Assembly (NCBI GenBank): GCA_009922705.1
Contig: RFUY01000002.1
Location: 1-41,729, forward strand
Length of the DNA: 41,729 bases
Source of the DNA: Gammaproteobacteria bacterium
Lineage (GTDB): Bacteria > Pseudomonadota > Gammaproteobacteria > Pseudomonadales > Litorivicinaceae
Direction: 5' to 3'
The position numbers and the translations under genes were made by a program. Shown one piece after another: positions 40,125-41,729 of the stretch (positions within the stretch are counted from its first letter, which is position 1; every line of letters starts with the position of its first letter). The notes beneath the pieces are model-generated. The model saw only the letters and a list, made by a program, of their open reading frames with translations, made no database searches and was not told the origin of the DNA.

Positions 40125-40609
40125 GCAAGTGGTCCAAACCAGCGTAACGCCGGTGACAATTCAGTGAGGGCGCGCCGGTATACGTCACGCTTGAAAGGAA
40201 TCACTTGGCTTAAGGGATACCAGTAGGAGACCCACTGATGTGCATCAAACTCAGGATGATCGGCCACATCAAATTTCGGCGTCATCATCAAGTCAGTCAA
40301 AGCGAGCAAATACCAGCGTTGCTTTTGGCCAATACAGGTGTGCTTGCCACGCTGCCGAATTAACGATTTCGGCAACTGATAACGAAGCCAGCCCGCGGTG
40401 TGTGCCAAAATGGCGACTTGGTTCGACTCCACCCCAAGCTCTTCATAAAGCTCCCGAAACAGTGCGTCATCGGGGTTTTCGCCTGAACGCACGCCCCCCT
40501 GTGGAAATTGCCATGCATTTTCGCCCCGGCGCCGCGCCCACAGCACGGTACCCGTCGGATGCGCGAGGATAATCCCCACGTTTAGCCGATACCCGTCCTG
40601 ATCAATCAT
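40118..40609 (-). CDS. rppH: RNA pyrophosphohydrolase (Nudix)
   Basis: MIDQDGYRLNVGIILAHPTGTVLWARRRGENAWQFPQGGVRSGENPDDALFRELYEELG Nudix box. Confidence 0.97.
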   Translation of the reverse strand: MIDQDGYRLNVGIILAHPTGTVLWARRRGENAWQFPQGGVRSGENPDDALFRELYEELGVESNQVAILAHTAGWLRYQLPKSLIRQRGKHTCIGQKQRWYLLALTDLMMTPKFDVADHPEFDAHQWVSYWYPLSQVIPFKRDVYRRALTELSPALRWFGPLAC

Positions 40610-40682
40610 GCCTTGCAACTCCCGAACAACCTCCGCATTCTTTCAAGTTTTTGAATTACGCTCAATTCTTCAGTGGGGTTTT

Positions 40683-41342
40683 ATGCGTCTCGCCATTTTT
40701 GACCTTGACCATACATTGCTGCCCTTTGACAGCGACAAGTCATGGAATCAGTTTCTGATTGATGCCGGCGTGGTGGACGCCGATCATTACCAACGACGCA
40801 ACGATCAGTTCTACCAAGACTATCTCGACGAGACGCTCGACATTCGTGCTTATCAACGCTTTGCCACTGAGGTGCTGAGGACACACCCCCTCGATCAGGT
40901 GCTCGCTCTGCGCGCACGCTATCTTGCTGACATCATTATTCCGGGACTGTTGCCCAAAGCGCTGGCCTGTATTGCAGACTATCGGCGACAGGGCTACTTC
41001 ACCCTCATTATCTCGGCCACCAATGAGTTTATTGTCGAGCCGATTGCGGTCTTACATGGCGTCGACGACTTTTTGGGATGTCGCCTGGAATTCAAAGATG
41101 GGCGTTACACAGGTGAGATGATTGGCATTCCGACCTATCGCGATGGCAAGGTCGATGCCTTGATGCAGTGGCTATCGGAGCGTCATGCCAAGGCCGAGAC
41201 AATTCACTTTTACTCGGACTCAATCAATGACTTACCACTACTCGAGCGCGCTGATGCACCCTTTGCTGTTGATCCAGATCAGAAGCTCAGAGCAATTGCA
41301 GAGGCAAACAATTGGCCGGTGATAGGATTCGTTGACGACTAA
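40683..41342 (+). CDS. HAD-IB family hydrolase (SerB-like phosphatase)
   Basis: MRLAIFDLDHTLLPFDSDKSWNQFL; LIISATNEFIVEPIA; FYSDSINDLPLLERADAPFAVDPDQKL. Confidence 0.92.
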   Translation: MRLAIFDLDHTLLPFDSDKSWNQFLIDAGVVDADHYQRRNDQFYQDYLDETLDIRAYQRFATEVLRTHPLDQVLALRARYLADIIIPGLLPKALACIADYRRQGYFTLIISATNEFIVEPIAVLHGVDDFLGCRLEFKDGRYTGEMIGIPTYRDGKVDALMQWLSERHAKAETIHFYSDSINDLPLLERADAPFAVDPDQKLRAIAEANNWPVIGFVDD

Positions 41343-41351
41343 GGAGCCGTC

Positions 41352-41729
41352 ATGAAACACCTCGGTTACATCACGCATTCAGAGTGCCTGCTTCATGACA
41401 TGGGGCACTTCCATCCTGAAAGCCCAATGCGCCTGCAAGCGATTGAAACCCATCTTCAGTCGCAGGGCTTGATGGATGATCTCACCCGAATGGAGGCGAT
41501 TCCTGCGACGCTTGGTGCGATTGAGCGAGCTCATCCGCGCCGTTACGTGGATGAGATTACACAGATCGGATACGACGCGATGCGGGGTGATTTAATTCCT
41601 GTCGACGGAGATACCTCCATGGGGCCCAACTCCCTGCGAGCTGCGTTACTCGCGGCAGGCGCTGGCTGTCAGGCAATCGATGCGATCATGGCCGGCTCAA
41701 TTGACCGAGCATTCTGTGCAACGCGCCCG
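41352..41729 (+). CDS. Histone deacetylase family (AcuC-like) protein, 3' truncated by window edge
   Basis: MKHLGYITHSECLLHDMGHFHPESPMRLQAIETHLQSQGLMDDLTRMEAIPATLGAIERAHPRRYVDEI; AAGG/GGAG upstream. Confidence 0.88.
   Translation, partial: MKHLGYITHSECLLHDMGHFHPESPMRLQAIETHLQSQGLMDDLTRMEAIPATLGAIERAHPRRYVDEITQIGYDAMRGDLIPVDGDTSMGPNSLRAALLAAGAGCQAIDAIMAGSIDRAFCATRP

Noticed and set aside
34916-40609. rppH-ptsP-tauE-lgt-thyA-folA cluster as novel
   Set aside because: Overlapping starts are striking, but a similar order is known in Pseudomonas; treated as ordinary.

Overview
This is a very gene-dense gammaproteobacterial chromosomal window with 36 complete protein-coding genes and one partial gene at each end. 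I saw no tRNA, rRNA, CRISPR array or transposon. From start to end: (i) a coupled operon yrfG-hslR-hslO-[PEPCK-like]-gshA; (ii) a minus-strand FKBP gene and a ydjZ/ynjBCDF-like locus (CDP-alcohol phosphatidyltransferase, ABC ATPase, fused permease, binding protein, FAD/NAD disulfide oxidoreductase, TVP38/TMEM64 membrane protein); (iii) hemB-trxA-rho; (iv) hemC-hemD-hemX-hemY, divergent from argH; (v) an LPS core/lipid A block (waaA, FAD oxidoreductase + aldo/keto reductase, gmhA, hldE, lpxL-like, waaC, waaF) with ilvE-glnE-ygiF; (vi) argA, ilvD, folA-thyA-lgt-tauE-ptsP-rppH, a HAD hydrolase and a partial HDAC-family gene. The strongest unusual signals are: an intact PckA-family protein that has lost most PEPCK catalytic residues, in the ancestral pckA position and coupled to hslO and gshA; the uncharacterised VTT/ABC/CDP-alcohol transferase operon; a two-gene redox cassette inside the LPS block; all six convergent gene pairs overlapping or nearly touching; and palindromic -10-like elements in three divergent intergenic regions. 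All family calls come from reading the translations; no database search was run.
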